Source: Phycisphaeraceae bacterium
GTDB lineage: Bacteria > Planctomycetota > Phycisphaerae > Phycisphaerales > Phycisphaeraceae
Direction of reading: 5' to 3'
NCBI GenBank assembly: GCA_016763955.1
Contig: JAESSU010000250.1
Coordinates: 1 to 5,981 of the forward strand
Length of the DNA: 5,981 bases
The position numbers were made by a program, and so were the translations under genes. The notes beneath the pieces were generated by a model. It searched no databases. It was given only the letters and a program-made list of their open reading frames with translations, and was not told the origin of the DNA. Shown here one piece after another: positions 5,698 to 5,981 of the stretch. Each line of letters starts with the position of its first letter. Position 1 is the stretch's first letter.

Positions 5698-5981
5698 ATG
5701 AGCAAAATAAAGACCCGTAAATTAAACCAACTCCGTCCTGTCACCCTTGAAGCTTTCCCGACACAAGCTGCCGGTTCAGTCCTTATCAAGCAGGGTAATA
5801 CACACGTACTTTGCACCGCAAGCATCGCTTCAGAAATGCCCCGCTGGATGGCACCTAAGCGCGGTGAAGAACCGACCAAAGGTTGGGTCACTGCGGAATA
5901 CAACATGCTCCCAGGCTCAACCAATGACCGTAAACGTCGAGGCCCAGACTCACGGGGTACAGAAATCCAGAGACTCATTGG
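5698..5981 (+). CDS. rph: RNase PH, N-terminal 94 residues (runs off window)
   Basis: RNase PH is a phosphorolytic 3'-5' exoribonuclease that trims tRNA 3' ends and helps degrade structured RNA; it forms a hexameric ring in the cytoplasm. The visible part aligns well by eye to the family: NQLRPVTLE (10-18), GSVLIKQGNTHVLCTASI (26-43), GWVTAEYNMLPGST (62-75) and TEIQRLIG at the window edge, where the frame remains open. Full-length family members have about 240 residues, so roughly 60% lies outside. The segment between the MPR and GWVTAEY motifs (WMAPKRGEEPTK) is about five residues longer than in E. coli. The ATG at 5698 gives the normal family N terminus; an in-frame ATG at 5677 would add seven residues. 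Neither start has a Shine-Dalgarno sequence. Confidence 0.95.
   Translation, partial: MSKIKTRKLNQLRPVTLEAFPTQAAGSVLIKQGNTHVLCTASIASEMPRWMAPKRGEEPTKGWVTAEYNMLPGSTNDRKRRGPDSRGTEIQRLI

Noticed and set aside
5688..5978. 96-codon minus-strand open frame over the start of rph
   Set aside because: The plus strand encodes a clear RNase PH N terminus over the same bases.

Overview
The window is a bacterial chromosomal segment with tight gene packing, no insertion sequence, tRNA, rRNA or CRISPR array, and roughly balanced base composition. It reads as a Gram-negative-like bacterium. The RNase PH and the unusual P1B-ATPase remind me of Planctomycetota (perhaps Phycisphaerae), but this is a weak impression from protein style and not a demonstrated placement.

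Layout. Bases 1-84 may hold the last 27 codons of a plus-strand gene, which cannot be identified. On the minus strand, a ZIP-family metal transporter (145-1134) lies downstream of a CPC-type P1B heavy-metal ATPase (1300-3396). Both proteins carry long His/Asp-rich stretches. The 165 bp between them are rich in inverted repeats: two hairpins and one small operator-like dyad. Upstream of the ATPase, on the same strand but cut off from it by an intrinsic terminator (3493-3533), is a small PilZ-domain protein (3562-3954). Divergent from pilZ is a CapD/FlaA1-type nucleotide-sugar 4,6-dehydratase (4097-5626). It is followed on the plus strand by the 5' part of rph, RNase PH (5698 to the window end).

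How they may work together. The ATPase and ZIP protein form a metal-handling module, probably for a divalent transition metal such as Zn, Cd, Co or Ni, though Cu(I) cannot be excluded for the ATPase. The PilZ protein is a likely c-di-GMP receptor and sits head-to-head with a surface-polysaccharide sugar enzyme, a pairing that would make sense for c-di-GMP control of envelope glycans. rph is a housekeeping tRNA/RNA 3'-end maturation gene with no obvious link to the others.

Novelty. I see no clear new multi-gene system. The most interesting points are the hybrid metal-site signature and His-rich loop of the ATPase, the altered metal-site residues of its ZIP partner, and the structured spacer between the two. 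Also notable are the loss of the membrane part of the 4,6-dehydratase and the lack of Shine-Dalgarno sequences before the two plus-strand genes.
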